A stretch of DNA of 37,027 nt from Pseudomonas izuensis. GTDB lineage: Bacteria > Pseudomonadota > Gammaproteobacteria > Pseudomonadales > Pseudomonadaceae. The position numbers and the translations under genes are program-made. Of this stretch, positions 10,017-23,600 are shown piece by piece; the stretch's first letter is position 1; the number at the start of each line of letters is the position of its first letter. The stretch is taken from contig NZ_WTFT01000005.1 in NCBI RefSeq assembly GCF_009861505.1, positions 537 to 37,563 on the forward strand, in the 5' to 3' direction. Below the pieces are notes generated by a model, which saw only the letters and a list, made by a program, of their open reading frames with translations, searched no databases and was not told where the DNA came from.

Positions 10017-11636
10017 ATGCGGAGCAGGTTGCCTGCCTTGTCGATGGTCGTTTTCAGCCTGTTCTGGTCAATGCTGCTGTGGGCCGGGGACGCCGTGAAA
10101 CCGGTCGAAGATCCCGTCGAACTGAAAGTGGCCAACCGCAGCATCATGGTGTTCCGCGCCACGCTGCTCGGTGAAGCGCCGGCTTCGCGGGTCAAGCGGG
10201 CGAAAGCAGTGATCGGCGAAACCCTGGATGAGGACGGCGAGCCCGTTGTCACCCTTGACCCGATCCACGACAGTTATCTGGTGCTGTTGGGGGCCAGGCG
10301 CGCCTTTATCGTGGCGCCCGATGATGTCGACACCGTGGACTTTTCCTCTGTGCAGCAGGCAGCGCAAAGCGCGGCTGAACACCTGCGCCAGGTGGTGGCG
10401 GAAACCCGGGAGGCGCGGAACCTGCAACTGATGCTTCGCTCGCTGGGCGCGGCGGCCATTGCCACGGCGGTGTACGTGGCGCTGCTCTGGGGCGTGGCTT
10501 ATTTGCGACGCCGATTGCTCACGCGATTGCCCGAATTGATGGATCGGCACACTCGGGCGTTGAAAGTCGGCCGGGTACAGGTCATTGAAGCCAATTACCT
10601 GTACCCCTTGGTCATCCGCCTGTTTTGGCTGCTGCGATGGCTGGCCTTGCTGCTGCTCACGTATGAGTGGCTGGGGTTTGTCCTGTCGCGTTTTCCCTAC
10701 ACCCGGCCCTGGGGTGAAAGCCTCAACAATTACCTGTTCGAGGTGGTCAGCTACCTGTTTCAGGCCATCGTCGGCGCCATACCCGGGCTGGGTGTGGCCC
10801 TGGCGATTTTTTTCATCGCCCGTGGCGCCACGGCGTTCAGTCGCCGTGTGCTCAGGCGCATGGCGACGCCGGGAACCTTCACCTGGCTCAACCGTGAAAC
10901 CCTGCAGCCTACCCAGCGCCTGACGTCCCTGGCGATCTGGCTGTTCGCGCTGGCAATGGCCTACCCGTATCTGCCCGGCGCGGGTACCGACGCCTTCAAA
11001 GGCCTGTCCGTGCTGATCGGCCTGATGATTTCGCTGGGCGCCACCAGCGTGGTGGGGCAGGCCGCCGCCGGGTTGATCCTGACCTACACCCGAACCTTGC
11101 GTCCCGGTGAGTTCGTGCGCATTGGCGAATACGAAGGCACGGTCACCGAACTGGGTATGTTCACCACGAGCATCCGCACCGGTCTGGGGGAAGTGCTGAC
11201 CTTGCCCAATTCGATGATCACCGGCACGGTCACCAAGAATTATTCCCGCACGGTGCAGGGCCCGGGCTATGTGGTGGATACGGTGGTGACCATCGGCTAC
11301 GACACGCCGTGGCGCCAGGTGGAAGCCATGTTGCTGGAAGCCGCCAGGCGCACACCCGGTGTGCTCGAAGAACCGCCGGCGCAGGTCTTCCAGACTGCGC
11401 TTTCCGATTTTTATCCCGAATATCGCCTGGTGGCGCAGGCCATCCCCAGTCAACCCCGGCCCCGTGCCGTGCTGCTGAGCATGCTGCACGCCAATATCCA
11501 GGACGTCTTCAACGAATACGGCGTGCAGATCATGTCGCCGCACTACCTGGGCGATCCCGAGAAAGATAAGCGGGTGCCTAAAGACAAGTGGTTTACGGCC
11601 CCGGCCGAGGAACCCAGGGATGTGCACCAGCGTTGA
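10017..11636 (+). CDS. MscS-family mechanosensitive ion channel, large form
   Basis: 539-residue inner-membrane protein. A signal-like N-terminus (residues 1-23) is followed by an extracytoplasmic region of about 110 residues and then about five further membrane segments. The last segment is a glycine/alanine-rich pore helix (ISLGATSVVGQAAAGL) leading into the MscS beta domain (LRPGEFVRIGEYEGTVTELGMFTTSIRT, written here only to show its start and end; key residues are the GTV and NS turns). The C-terminal alpha-beta domain is complete. Such channels release solutes on hypo-osmotic shock. AAGGAA precedes the ATG. It is divergent from lldD across 240 bases with no recognised motif and appears to be a single-gene unit. 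Confidence 0.86.
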   Translation: MRSRLPALSMVVFSLFWSMLLWAGDAVKPVEDPVELKVANRSIMVFRATLLGEAPASRVKRAKAVIGETLDEDGEPVVTLDPIHDSYLVLLGARRAFIVAPDDVDTVDFSSVQQAAQSAAEHLRQVVAETREARNLQLMLRSLGAAAIATAVYVALLWGVAYLRRRLLTRLPELMDRHTRALKVGRVQVIEANYLYPLVIRLFWLLRWLALLLLTYEWLGFVLSRFPYTRPWGESLNNYLFEVVSYLFQAIVGAIPGLGVALAIFFIARGATAFSRRVLRRMATPGTFTWLNRETLQPTQRLTSLAIWLFALAMAYPYLPGAGTDAFKGLSVLIGLMISLGATSVVGQAAAGLILTYTRTLRPGEFVRIGEYEGTVTELGMFTTSIRTGLGEVLTLPNSMITGTVTKNYSRTVQGPGYVVDTVVTIGYDTPWRQVEAMLLEAARRTPGVLEEPPAQVFQTALSDFYPEYRLVAQAIPSQPRPRAVLLSMLHANIQDVFNEYGVQIMSPHYLGDPEKDKRVPKDKWFTAPAEEPRDVHQR

Positions 11637-14600
11637 GGGCAGAAAACCGCCAACAGCCGCCAGTGGATGGAGCGTTGGAAAATGAGAGCTAAGCTTTCTT
11701 CTGTCGGGCTTATTGAGCAGATCGGGCTTTGCGTCCAGGGTGTAAAACCGCCTTCATCGGTCACCACGCCGTTACAACACCCTGCCTGATCAGAGGGCAG
11801 ACGAAGGCGCTATCACTCCACTGCGTTCTATTTAGCGTTAGCCCTTCATAACCGCCTCGGAGGGGAGCCAATGAAACGCTTCGCAATGCTTATCGCGATC
11901 TCTTTGCTGACCACTGCTTGTTCGAGCACAACTGAGTACGGCATCACCCGAATGGATAATTGTGTCTGCTATAAATCGCCCGGGGGACAACCCATGCAAG
12001 CATCGCAAGTGGCATCGAAAGACCCCGAAACGTTGCAGAAAGAATTCTCCCATTGCGTTTGCCGAGCCTTGATTGATCTGAAGAAGGTCGATGATCCCAC
12101 CAAGTTTTTCGTGCCCGGAACCGAATTAAGAACGGAGCTGAAATAAAACGAGTGTTGGGGTCCGACTGAGCGAGAATAGCGGCGCGGTGAATGGATCATC
12201 GGGCGGGATTTTCGTTGCCTGCCATGGCCTCTTCGCTGGCAAGCCAGCTCCTACAGGAGCGAACCTTAAAGAGGCACTACCCCCCGATGCCGTCGGACAT
12301 TACCCATTCCAGCTTCTGCAACTGGGTGCGCTTCAAGCACCTGGTGCTGATCGACACCCTGGCACGTACGCGCAACATGCACACCACCGCCATCCAGATG
12401 AACCTCAGCCAACCCGCCTTGAGCAAGATGCTGCGTGACCTGGAGGAGCAGTTCGGCTTTGCCCTGTTCCAGCGCCTGCCACGCAGCATGCCGCCCACAG
12501 AGCTTGGCGAGTACGTGGTGCGCTATGCCCAGGGGGCGCTGGCCGATTCACACACCTTCGTCGACCAGGTCAACCGGCTGCGCAAGGGTGGCCATGGCTT
12601 TCTCAAGGTGGGCGGGATTTTTGCGGCCACTTCGGTGGTGCTGCCCCAGGCCATCGCCGCGATCAAGGCACGCAGCCCATTGCTGTCGATTGAGGTGGTG
12701 GAGCAGTCCAGCGACCACCTGCTGGCCATGCTTGAGCAGAACAAGCTCGACCTGATGATCGGCCGTTTTACCGAAGAGCGTTACAGCCAGGCCTTTGACT
12801 TCCTGCCGTTGGAGCCCGAGCCCTTCAGCCTGGTGGTCAACAGCCGTCATCCACTGAACGAGCTGGACTGTACGCCGCTTGACGCCTTGGGCCAGTGGCC
12901 GTGGGTGCTGTACCCGATCGGGACGCCCATCCGCGATCGCCTGGAGCTGGCATTCAAGGCCGCCGGCATTGCTTCCCCGGCAGATAGCGTCAATACCATC
13001 TCGATGCAGATGTTCCTGCAATTGCTGCAATCGGGGCCGATGATCGCCATGTTGCCCAGGTCCATGGTGGCTGCGCAGCTCGACAGTGGCCTGCTCAAGG
13101 AGCTGCAGAGCCCGCTGCGGCTGGCTCCGCTGGAGTACGGCATCATCACCCGCAAGGACGAACCCCTGAGCGGTTCCGCCCGGGAATTCGCCGACATCCT
13201 GCTCGATTTCGCGCGCCAGCGCCGGGAGGAGGGCGTGGCGATTGATTGATTAAGGTCACTCGATCAGGCCATTCGATAACGCCAGGTTATCGGTTGATCG
13301 GATCATCTCATTGGGAATGTCAGGGCTGGCTCCTTACAGTTATCGCAGATTCGCCCTTCACGGAAGGGGCGGCGCCATAACAAGAAGTCAGCCGTACTGC
13401 CCTGAGAGGTCCCATGCAACTGATTGCCAGAACTCGGACCGGCGACACTGCCGTGATTCGCCTCAACCCCCTGGACAACGTACTGATTGCACGGCAGGCC
13501 CTGCCAGAGGGTCTGAGCCTGGAAGCGGAAGCGATCACCGTGCGCCAGCCGATTCCTTCCGGGCACAAAGTCGCCACCCGGCGCGTGGAGCAGGGCCAAC
13601 CCCTGCGTCGCTATGGACAAATCATCGGTTTCGCTTCGCAGCCCATCGAAGCCGGCGACCACGTGCATGTGCACAACGTGGAGATGGGCGACTTCGCCCG
13701 TGACTACGCCTTTGGCGTCGATGCCCACACCCTCCCCGGTACTGAAGCGGTGTTCCAGGGCATCGTACGTGCCGATGGCCGCGTCGCGACCCGCAACTAC
13801 GTCGGCATTCTTACGTCGGTGAACTGCTCGGCGACCGTGGCCCGGGCGGTGGCCGATCATTTTCGCCGGGATATCCACCCCGAAGCATTGGCGGCCTTCC
13901 CGAACATCGACGGTGTGGTGGCGCTGACCCACGGCGCCGGTTGCGCAGTGGACCCCGGCGGCGAGGCCTTGGGCCTGTTGCGCCGCACCCTCGGTGGTTA
14001 TGCCGTACACCCTAATTTCGCGGCGGTACTGATCATCGGCCTGGGCTGTGAAACCAACCAGATCGAGAGCCTGCTCGAGAGCCAGGGGCTTGAGGCCAGC
14101 GACCAGTTGCGCGCCTTCACGATCCAGGGCATTGGCGGCACGTCGAAAACCATCGCCAGCGGCATTGAACAGGTCAAGGCCTTGCTGCCCAAGGCCAACC
14201 AGGTGCAGCGCGAACCGGTCAGTGCCCGCCACTTGATCGTCGGCCTGCAGTGCGGCGGCTCGGACGGTTACTCGGGCATCACCGCCAACCCGGCGCTGGG
14301 CAATGCCGTTGACCGCCTGGTGGCGGCCGGTGGCACCGCGATTCTCTCGGAAACCCCGGAGATCTACGGCGCCGAGCATTTGCTGACGCGCCGGGCCGTG
14401 AGCCGCGAGGTGGGGGAGAAGCTCATCGCGCGTATCCACTGGTGGGAAGACTACTGCCGGCGCATGAACGCCGAACTGAACAACAACCCCTCGGCCGGCA
14501 ACAAGGCCGGTGGCCTGACCACCATCCTGGAAAAATCCCTGGGCGCCGTGGCCAAGGCCGGCTCCAGCAACCTGGTGGAGGTGTACCAGTACGCCGAAGC

Positions 14601-17600
14601 GGTTCGGGCCAAGGGGCTGGTGTTCATGGACACCCCGGGTTACGACCCGGTCTCGGCCACAGGGCAAGTCGCCGGCGGCGCCAACCTGATCGCCTTCACC
14701 ACCGGCAGAGGCTCGGCCTACGGCTGTGCGCCGGCACCTTCGATCAAGCTGGCGACCAACAACCGGGTGTTCGAGCACCAGGAAGAAGACATGGACGTGA
14801 ACTGCGGCGGCATCGCCGAGGGTTCCACCACGATTGAAGAGCGCGGCGCCTACATCTTCGAACAGATGCTGCGCATCGCTTCCGGCGAACGCAGCAAGAG
14901 CGAACAACACGGTTATGGGCAGAACGAGTTCGTGCCCTGGCAAATCGGTGCCGTGACCTGACGGGTCGATGGGCCAACACCGCACAGACCTTCAATGGAT
15001 CACGGAGCAGCAAGCATGACTCACGCCAAACGCTACGCCGCAGCAACGCTCACTACGTTCGTCGAGCAACTGTTCGAAAAAGCCGGGGCCGATGCCGAAG
15101 TCGCCCAGGTGGTGACCCGCGTGCTGCTCGAAGGTGAGTTGCTGGGGCATCGTACCCACGGTCTCAACCTGGTAAGCCGCTACATCGGCGGTATGCTGAC
15201 CGGGCAGGTCAAGGCCAGTGCGCAGATGCTCGAGCAGGTCTCGGACAGCGGCATTTCGGCGCTGTTCGATGGCCACTATGTGCTCGGCCCTTATTGCGTC
15301 AGCCGCGCCCTGGATTGCGCGGCCAAAGGCGCCACGGCGCAGGGCATCGGTATCGCCGTGGTGCGCCGCGCCTCGCACATCGGTTGCCTGGCCGCGTACC
15401 TGAAACCCTTCACTGACCGTGGCCTGGTGGCCATGGTGTATTCCTCGGACCCGTCGGCGGGGCTGGTCTGCGCCCATGGCGGGATCGACCCGGTCTACAC
15501 GCCCAACCCGATTGCCGCCGGTATTCCAACCCGCGGCGAGCCGATCCTGCTGGATGTAAGCATGTCCACCGTGACCCTGGGCCTGGTCGGCCAGTGCCGC
15601 GATGCCGGCAGCACCTTGCCGCACCCGGTGTTGATGAGCAACGAGGGCCGGTTGAGCGACGACCCGGCCGACTTTTTTACCACGCCGCCGGGCAGCATCC
15701 TGCCATTGGGTGGCCAGGCCTTCGGGCACAAGGGTTTTGCCCTGGCGATTCTGGTTGAGGCGCTGACCTCGGGATTGGCCGGTCATGGGCGCAAGGACGC
15801 CCCGGACCAGTGGGGCGCCTCGGCCACGGCCGTGGTGATTGACCCGCGCTTCTTCGGCGGGCTGAAGGCTTTCACCGATGAAAGTTCGTTCCTGAGCAAA
15901 CTGATCCTGGCGAGCCGGCCGGTCGATCCCGGGCGCCCGGTGCGCCTGCCGGGCCAGGCGGGCCTGAAGTTGCGCGAACAAGCCCTGGGCGAAGGCGTGA
16001 GCCTGACGCAGAAGGTGGTCGATGAACTCAACCGGACTGCCGGGCAGTTGCAACTGCCTGCGCTTTCCTGAGGCATTTTGTAGGAGCGAGCTCGCTCGCG
16101 ATGGTCGTCAACGATAACGCTGGGCGCCTGACACCCCCACGGCGCCCACACGTCCATCGCGAGCAGGCTCGCTCCTACAGACACACACAACGACAACAAG
16201 AGTGCAGACATGACAAACGAATCGAAAGCACAAGCACCGCTGCGGTTGGGCCACAACGCCGCCGTATTCAATACCGGCAGTTGGGTCGGACGGGTCTGGC
16301 TGCCGGGGCAGGGGCCGGCCGTGGTGCTGGTCAAGGCCGGTGCCGTGCACGATATCAGCGCCCATGTGGCCACCGTCTCGGCCTTGCTTGAAGTGGCTGA
16401 CCCGGTGGCGTACCTGCGTGCATTGCCCTTGGCCGAAGCCTTGATCGAGTTGCCCGCGTTGCTGGACAACAGCGACCCGGGCCTGCGCGACGAAAACCAG
16501 CCATGGTTGCTGGCACCCATCGACCTGCAAGCGGTCAAGGCCGCTGGCGTGACGTTCGCCGCCAGCCTGCTGGAGCGCGTCGTCGAAGAGCAGGCCAAGG
16601 GCGATCCGGCCAAGGCCGACGCGATCCGCGACACCCTGGCCAGCCGCATCGGTGCCGACCTGTCGCAAATCGTACCGGGTTCGGCCCAGGCCGAAGCCTT
16701 GCGCAAGGTATTGGTGGAGCAAGGCCTGTGGTCCCAGTATCTGGAAGTGGGCATCGGCCCGGACGCCGAAATCTTCACCAAGGCCCAGCCGCTGTCGGCG
16801 GTCGGCCATGGCGCCGACATCGGCATTCACCCCAAGTCGAGCTGGAACAACCCGGAACCGGAAGTGGTGCTGGCCGTGTCGAGCAATGGCACGGTCCAGG
16901 GCGCCATGCTCGGCAACGACGTCAACCTGCGCGACTTCGAAGGGCGCAGCGCCTTGCTGTTGTCCAAGGCCAAGGACAACAACGCCTCGACCTCGCTGGG
17001 GCCATTGCTGCGTCTGTTCGACGAGACGTTCAACCTGGATGACGTGCGTCACGCGGAGGTGGATTTGCGCGTTGAAGGCCAGGACGGTTTCATCCTCGAG
17101 GGCCGCAGTTCCATGCGCCAGATCAGCCGCGACCCGCTCGACCTGGTCCAGCAGACACTCAATGAAAACCATCAATATCCCGACGGCCTGGTGCTGTTTC
17201 TCGGTACCCTGTTCGCCCCCAAGCAGGACCGCGACCAGCCGGGCAACGGTTTCACCCACAAGCCGGGCGATGTGGTGGCTATCAGCAACCCGCAGTTGGG
17301 TACGTTGTGCAACCGTGTGACCACCAGCGACCAGGCGCCGCCGTGGGACTTTGGCCTGCGCTCATTGATCGACAGCCTGGCTCGGCGTGGCCTGTTGGAA
17401 GTGGCGGTGACGGCACGCCAACCCTGATTTTTGTCCCCTGTAGGAGCTGGCTTGCCAGCGAAAGCGTCCGTTCAGGCAATGACAGTGTCGACTGATCCAC
17501 CGTCTTCGCTGGCGAGCCAGCTCCTACAGGGGGGATGCGTAGACCTGCAACCGCTTCAATAACAATAATAAAGGCCATCAGATGAACACACTGAAGAAGT

Positions 17601-20600
17601 ATCAAAGCCTCACCGTTGTCTTCCTGCTGTTGATCGGCATCGTCAACTACCTGGACCGTAGTGCGTTGTCGATCGCCAATACCTCGATCCAGAAGGACAT
17701 GATGATCAGCCCTTCGCAGATGGGCATTCTGTTGTCGGCCTTCTCCATCGCCTACGCCTTTGCGCAGTTGCCGATGGGCCTGATCATCGACCGCCTGGGC
17801 AGCAAGATCGCCCTGGGCGCCTCGTTGCTGGCCTGGTCGGTGGCTCAGTCGACGTTCGGCATGGTCAACAGCTTTGCCGGCTTCATGGGCCTGCGCGTCC
17901 TGCTGGGGATTGGCGAGGCACCGATGTTTCCCTCGGCGGCCAAGGCCCTGTCCGAATGGTTCGATGCCAACGAGCGCGGCACGCCGACCGGGATCGTCTG
18001 GTCGTCGACCTGCCTGGGCCCATGCCTGGCGCCGCCCTTGCTGACACTGTTCATGGTCAACTTCGGCTGGCGCGGCATGTTCATCATCACCGGCGCGCTC
18101 GGTGTCATCCTGGCGTTGTGCTGGCTGACCTTCTACAAGAGCAAGGCGCAATACCTGGCCGAACTCGCGGCTGAAGGCAAGCCATTGCCCACCGAGAAAA
18201 AACCCCAGGTACACGTGACCAACCCTCAAGCGCCGAAGGTGTCCTACTTTGCCGGCTGGCTCGACCTGTTCAAGCACCGCAGCACCTGGGGTGCGGTCCT
18301 GGGCTTCATGGGTGTGATCTACATGCTGTGGCTGCACTTGACCTGGTTGCCCGGTTACTTCGAGCGCGAGCACGGCATGAACCTGTACAAGACCGCGTGG
18401 CTGGTGTCGCTGGCCTATGGTTTCGGCGCGGTGGGCACCATCGTCGCCGGGCGCTTCTGCGACCTGCTGGTACGCCGTGGCAAAAGTGTTCTCGCCAGCC
18501 GCAAATTCGGCGTGATCACCGGCCTGGTGCTGGCGGCGCTGTTCACCTTGCCACTGTCATTTGTCTCGGACCTGACCGGCTGCATCATCCTGTTGTGCCT
18601 GGCGCTGTTCAGCATCAACATGGCCAGCGCCACGGCCTGGATGATCGTCAATACCATCGTCGACAGCCGCCGGGTGGCCTCGTTCGGTTCGATCCAGAAC
18701 TTCGGGGGCTACATCGCCGGTTCCGTCGCGCCGATCGTCACCGGCTTCAGCATCCAGTACTCGGGTTCGTTCAATACCGCGTTCATGATCAGTGCGGTGG
18801 TAGCGTTGTGTTCGGCCCTGGCGTACTTCCTGCTGCTCAACGCGCCGATCGGTTCTGCCGAGCCTGCACCTGAGCACATCGTCGGTGTGACCGAGTAAAG
18901 GCCCCGCGTCTTTGGCGACGGGAGGAGGGCGACGCAGCAAGCGTCGCCCGCTCCCTTTTCTATTTCTGCGAGTTTGCCTGCGGGATGTCCCCGCAAAAGA
19001 GATCGACGTTGCCATCGGGCGGTGCGGAACGCACGACGATGGAGTAACCGCCGGACAGCAGAGTCGCCATGGTGACGGGTGCACTTCTGGAAAACGCCCA
19101 GCCCTTGATGGCCTGGCGCTCGGTGTTGACGCGATCGTTCATGGCGTAGGCGACCGGCCCGGGTTGTTGGCAGCTGCCCTTGTAGATGAAGCTGTAGATG
19201 CGCAACGGCAGCGAGGTGCCGTTGGGGATACCACTGATGAAGAAACTGAGTCCGGTTTGCTTGTCCCAATCAGCCAGCGTGACATTGCCGATCTCTCCGG
19301 CGTTTTGCCGGGTGGCATTCAAGGGGACCATTACCCCATGGCCCGATGAGTTGGTGCAGCCGTAGAGGCTCGCGGTGGCGGTTAGAATTGCGAGTGCATA
19401 TCTGAACTTCATGCCAACCTCCTGAATTGAATAACTGCAATGGGAGATTAGTGGGTATAGCTCAAATCACTGCGAGCGAAAGCCGCCACCCGCTGCAAGG
19501 CAGGTGACGGCCGCTGATCAAGGTTTGGCCTGGGCCTTGCTCTTCTCTTCGATCTTCGCATCCACCGCCGCGCGGATCTGGTCGATGCTGAAGCTGGCGG
19601 GCTTCTGGCTCGGCGGGAACTCGACGAAGGTTTGCAGGAACCTCGCGGCCTTGGCCACCCCGGCGGCCAGCAGGTAGGAGTTCTTCACAGTCCAGTCGTA
19701 ATACTGGTCGGAGACACTGTCCGCCCGCTCATAGGGGTCCATGCGCAAGTTGAACAGTTTCGGCACGCGCAAGGGCACGAACGGGCTGCTCCACACCGCA
19801 AAACCACCGGGTTCCCGTTGTTCGGCGAACACTACTTTCCAGTTGTCGTAACGCATGGACACCAGCACGCCATCGTCGTTGAAGTAGTAGAACTCGCGGC
19901 GCTCGCCTTTTGGTTGCTTCCCGGTCAGGTAGGGCAACTGGTTGTAGCCGTCCAGGTGCACCTTGAAGTTGTTGCCGCCGGAAGTCGGTGCCCAGCCCTT
20001 GAGCAGCTTGTCCTTCACTTCGCTGTCGCCGGCTGCCGCCAGCAGGGTCGGGAACCAGTCCATACCCGAGAACATCTCGTTGGACACCTCACCGGCCTTG
20101 ATCTTGCCCGGCCAGCGCACGATGGCCGGCACCCGATAGGCGCCTTCCCAGTTGGAGTTCTTCTCGTTACGGAACGGCGTGGTCGCCGCATCCGGCCAGG
20201 AGAATTGGTTCGGGCCGTTGTCAGTGGTGTAGACGACGATGGTGTTGTCGCTGATTTTCAGGTCGTCGAGGGTTTTCAACAGTTTGCCGACGTCACCGTC
20301 GTGCTCCAGCATGCCGTCGGCGTAATCGTTGCCCGGCATGCCGCTCTGGCCCTTCATCGACTCGCGCACATGGGTAAACAGGTGCATGCGCGTGGTGTTC
20401 ATCCAGACGAAGAACGGTTTATCCGCCTTGGCCTGTTTCTCGATGAACGCCTGCGCGGCAGCGGTGGTTTCGTCGTCGATGGTTTCCATGCGCTTGGTGG
20501 TCAGCGCACCGGTGTCTTCGATCTTGCCGTCGGCGTAGCTGTGGATCACGCCGCGGGGCGTGCGGGATTTGACGAAGTCCGGGTCGTCTTTTGGCCAGTA

Positions 20601-23600
20601 CGGACGCTCCGGTTCCTCTTCGGCGTTGAGGTGGTAGAGGTTGCCGAAGAACTCGTCGAAACCGTGGTTGGTCGGCAGGAACTCATCCTTGTCGCCCAGG
20701 TGGTTCTTGCCGAACTGGCCGGTGGCGTAGCCCTGGGATTTGAGGGCCTGGGCAATGGTGATGTCGCGTTTCTGAATGCCAATCGGCGCGCCAGGTACGC
20801 CAACCTTGGTCAGGCCGGTACGCAGGGGAGACTGGCCAGTAATGAACGACGAACGCCCGGCGGTGCAGCTGTTCTCCGCATAGTAGTCGGTGAACAGCAT
20901 GCCTTCATGGGCGATACGGTCGATGTTCGGCGTCTTGTAGCCGACCACGCCCATGGAATAGGCGCTGATGTTGGTCTGGCCGATGTCGTCGCCGAAGATC
21001 ACCAGGATATTGGGTTTGTCGGCAGCGGCGGCGGTTGCCGAAATGACGGACAGGGCGAGTGCCGGCAGCCACTTTGTTATGCGAGTCATCTGACTGGCTC
21101 CTTGTTGTCTGGCGTCGCGAAGGGCGACGGTCCCATGTTCGAAGGACGCCAGCGACAACGCTCCACCCGGATCAGGTGGCGGATCACACATCCCCTGTAG
21201 GAGCGAGCCTGCTCGCGAAAAACGCCCAGGCACCGCGATCATTCAGACAGGGCGCGTCATCGTTGACGTCCATCGCGAGCAGGCTCGCTCCTACAGGTGT
21301 TTCCGGGGTTATTGCAGGTTGCCAGCCACCGCGATGGTCTGCGCGGTGATGTAGTTCGACTCCGGCGAGCAGAACAGATACACCGCGTCGGCGGCTTCCT
21401 GCACGGTGCCTGGTCGACCCAACGGGTTGCGCTGGGCGAACGACTTGGCGGCTTCCGGGCTGATGCCGACACGGATGTCACGACCTTCGATGTTCACCGT
21501 GGCGCCGGCATGGGCGTCAGCCTTGGTCATGCGGGTTTCGATGAAACCGAAAGCTACGGCGTTGACGTTGACCTTGAAACGGCCCCATTCACGGGCCAGG
21601 GCACGGGTCATGCCGATCACACCGGCCTTGGCCGAGGAATAGTTCATCTGCCCGGCGTTGCCGTTGAGGGCCGACACCGACGAGATGTTCACCACCTTGC
21701 GGAACACTTCGCGCTCGGCGGCGGCATCGGCTTGTGCTTGCGCCTTGATGATCGGGTAGGCGGCACGCAGGATGCGGAACGGCGCGGTCATGTGGCAGTC
21801 GAGGATCGCGTACCACTGCTCGTCGCTCATCTTCTGGATCACGTCGTCCCAGGTGTAGCCGGCATTGTTGACGATGATGTCGATGCCGCCGAAGTTGTCC
21901 ATCGCGGTCTTGACGTAACGGTCGCCGAAGTCCGGGGCGCTGACGTTGCCGTGGCAGACGGCGGCTTCACCGCCCATCTGGCGAATCATTTCCGCGGTCT
22001 CGTGGGCCGGATCGGCGTCCAGGTCGTTGATCACGATGCGCGCGCCTTCGCTCGCCAGTTTCAGGGCGATTTGCTGGCCGATGCCACGGCCGGAACCGGT
22101 GACCAGTGCGACTTTGCCGTCGAGTTTTGCCATGGGGTGTTGCTCCTCAATGATTGGTTTTGTTTACAGAGCGATCACGGCGTCACCAACGATCTTGGTC
22201 TCGCCGTATTGATTGGTGGTGCGCACTTCGACCTTGATCCGTTGTTCGCCGTCGACTTCGAAGCGGTCGACGACAGCACCGGTGCAGGTGATCTGGTGAC
22301 CCAGGTGGGTGATGCCGAGAAAACGCACGCCGAATTCGCGCAACTGGCGCTGATCGACCCATTGGGTCAGCAGGCGACCGAGGTAGGCCATCGACAACAT
22401 GCCGTGGGCAAACACGTCCGGCATGCCGGCGCGGCGGGCGTAATCGGTGTCGATGTGAATGGCGTTGTGATCACCCGACGCACCGGCGAACAGGGCCAGG
22501 GTCGTGCGGTTGATCGGCGGCAAAGCGAGCGGCGGCAAGGTGTCGCCGATGTTGATTTTTTCCAGGCTTATCGCGTTCATCAGTCTTCTCCGCTTCAGCT
22601 GTTGCGCTGCACAAGCACACTGCGCAGGTCCGCAACGTGCTCACCGTGCTGATTGGTCACTCGGGTTTCGCGCACCACGAACTCCAGGGCGCCGCCTTTT
22701 TTGTCGTAGATGTCGGCGATGCGCACATCGAAGCGCAGGGTGTCGCCGGCGTAGGCCATGCGGTGATAACGGAACGACTCTTCGCCGTGGAGGATGCGTG
22801 CGGTGACGATCCCCAGTTCGTCACGCCAGGCGTTGGACGGGATCTGGAATTCCAGCGAGAACAGAAAGGTCGGCGGCAGCGGCAGGTTTGGATAACCGGC
22901 GTCACGGGCGGCCTGCTCGTCGAAATAGATCGGGTTGGTTTCCCCGGTGGCCTTGGCGAAGAAGCGCAGTTGCCCGGCTTCGGCGGTGGCGAGGAAGGTG
23001 GGCAGCTGTCTGCCGATGTGTTTCTTGTCGATCATCCGGATGGCTCCTTTGATTGCCGGGCGCGTCAGTTTTTCTGGTACACGGTCACCACGCAGGCACC
23101 GCCCAGGCCGAGGTTGTGCTGCACGGCAATGCGCGCGTCCTGCACCTGGCGTTGCTCGGCGGTGCCACGCAATTGGTGGGTCAGCTCGTAGCACTGGGCC
23201 AGGCCGGTGGCGCCCAACGGGTGACCCTTGGAGAGCAGGCCGCCGGACGGGTTGGTCACCCATTCGCCGCCATAGGTGTTGTCGCCGTCGCAGACCAGTC
23301 GCTCGCCACCGCCTTCGCCGCACAGGCCCAGGCCTTCGTAGGTCAGCAGTTCGTTCTGGGCGAAGCAGTCGTGCAGCTCGATCACGTCGATGTCTTTCGG
23401 GCCGATGCCGGCCTGGTTGTAGGCGATGTCGGCCGCCATGCGGGTCATGTCGAAACCGACCACGCGGATCATGTCGTTGGCGTCGTAGGTGCTCGGCAGG
23501 TCGGTGGTCAGCGCCTGGCCAGCGATCATCACGTCGGTGCGCAGCCCGTGTTTTTTCGCGAAGGCTTCGGACACTACGATGCTGGCGGCGGCACCACAGG